Positions 15,026-15,377 of a stretch of DNA of 15,377 nucleotides are shown one piece after another. Both the position numbers and the translations under genes were made by a program. This DNA comes from Oscillospiraceae bacterium (GTDB taxonomy: Bacteria > Bacillota > Clostridia > Oscillospirales > Ruminococcaceae). The DNA lies in contig JARBTU010000011.1 in the NCBI GenBank assembly GCA_029240015.1, forward strand, positions 1 to 15,377, written 5' to 3'. Each line of letters starts with the position of its first letter. Within the stretch, counting starts at the first letter, position 1. The notes beneath the pieces were generated by a model. That model was not told the origin of the DNA and searched no databases. It saw only the letters and a list, made by a program, of their open reading frames with translations.

Positions 15026-15377
15026 CTATTCCTGCAGCAATATCCATTCTTCAAAAAATTGTTCGTGCAAAGTTTTTTGGTGTTCAAGTTGATCGCACAG
15101 ATCTTTTAAAAGCTCAAAGTCGGATGCGTTTTCAGGCAAAGAAATTTTTTCGTGCAAGGAGGAAATCTCTTGCTCAGTTTCGGCAATAAGGCGCTCAAGC
15201 TGCTGGACTCTCGTTCTTTTTTTAGTGTCCTCGCTTCTTTGCTGACGGCTTCGGTAGTTTGATTTGTTGTCAGACTCTTTGTTAGGTTGGACAAGCGGGA
15301 GTTCTTTCACGGCCGCTTGTTTTTTGGATTCCATATAATCATCAAAGTTCCCGTTATAAACTTTTAAACCATCACGA
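15026..15377 (-). CDS. ABC-F family ATPase, C-terminal part only
   Basis: The last 116 residues are visible; the 5' part is beyond the right edge of the window. The frame is open to the edge, and the first visible residues RDGLKVYNGNFDDYMESKKQ match the end of the second ATPase domain of ABC-F proteins (pattern DG...Y.GN(Y/F)..Y). A basic linker (about residues 30-55, with SRQQRSEDTKKRTR) and a C-terminal coiled coil (about 57-112, VQQLERLIAETEQEISSLHEKI and following) match the C-terminal extension found in Uup/YdiF-type members. ABC-F proteins act on ribosomes rather than in membranes. An internal ATG at 15334 is not the true start. The subfamily cannot be settled from this fragment. Confidence 0.88.
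   Translation of the reverse strand, partial: RDGLKVYNGNFDDYMESKKQAAVKELPLVQPNKESDNKSNYRSRQQRSEDTKKRTRVQQLERLIAETEQEISSLHEKISLPENASDFELLKDLCDQLEHQKTLHEQFFEEWILLQE

Noticed and set aside
15015..15030. 6-bp inverted repeat AATAGG/CCTATT at the ABC-F stop codon as a terminator
   Set aside because: It is short and no U-tract follows on the minus strand; the hairpin at 14961-14986 is a better candidate.
15026..15334. A complete 102-residue coiled-coil protein starting at the ATG 15334
   Set aside because: The frame stays open to the window edge, and the residues before that Met match the ABC-F pattern, so this is the end of a larger protein.
1..15377. Mobile elements, CRISPR, tRNA genes or toxin-antitoxin pairs
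   Set aside because: No transposase, integrase, regularly spaced direct repeats, tRNA-like sequences or paired small genes were seen; the remaining open frames lie antisense or out of frame within real genes.

Overview
The window looks like ordinary chromosome from a low-to-moderate GC Gram-positive bacterium, most likely class Clostridia. Reasons: strong AGGAGG-type ribosome binding sites, sigma-A-like promoters, lipoprotein signal peptides, A/T-rich intergenic DNA, an A-type RNase P RNA, and the gene families present. I cannot place it to genus. I see no mobile element, tRNA, CRISPR array or phage gene.

Layout from left to right. (1) Positions 7-406 hold rnpB (RNase P RNA) on the minus strand, with its palindromic terminator and a consensus promoter. 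(2) Divergent from it is a plus-strand two-gene operon, lemA plus a TPM-domain membrane protein with a Gly-rich tail, closed by a hairpin. (3) A single plus-strand gene encodes a small lipoprotein of unknown function. It converges on tex and shares a bidirectional terminator with it. (4) The minus-strand gene tex encodes an S1-domain nucleic-acid-binding protein. (5) A tightly coupled minus-strand four-gene operon resembles the GldA/GldF/GldG ABC system, in the order ATPase, ABC-2 permease, GldG-like auxiliary protein, DUF4340 protein. It has a roughly 350-bp upstream region with two inverted repeats around a possible promoter. (6) A complete minus-strand branched-chain amino acid type ABC importer follows, livJ-livH-livM-livG-livF. 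A hairpin lies after livJ and a terminator after livF. (7) The 3' end of an ABC-F ATPase gene runs off the right edge.

How the genes work together: LivJ is the lipid-anchored binding protein, LivH and LivM form the membrane channel, and LivG and LivF are the ATPases. In the Gld-like operon, the ATPase and permease should form a transporter, while the GldG-like and DUF4340 proteins each have a membrane anchor and a large predicted extracytoplasmic part. The transported substrate is not known. No wholly new system is evident. The items most worth a second look are the Gld-like operon with its regulatory region, the unusual start of the TPM gene, and a CodY-like box upstream of livJ.
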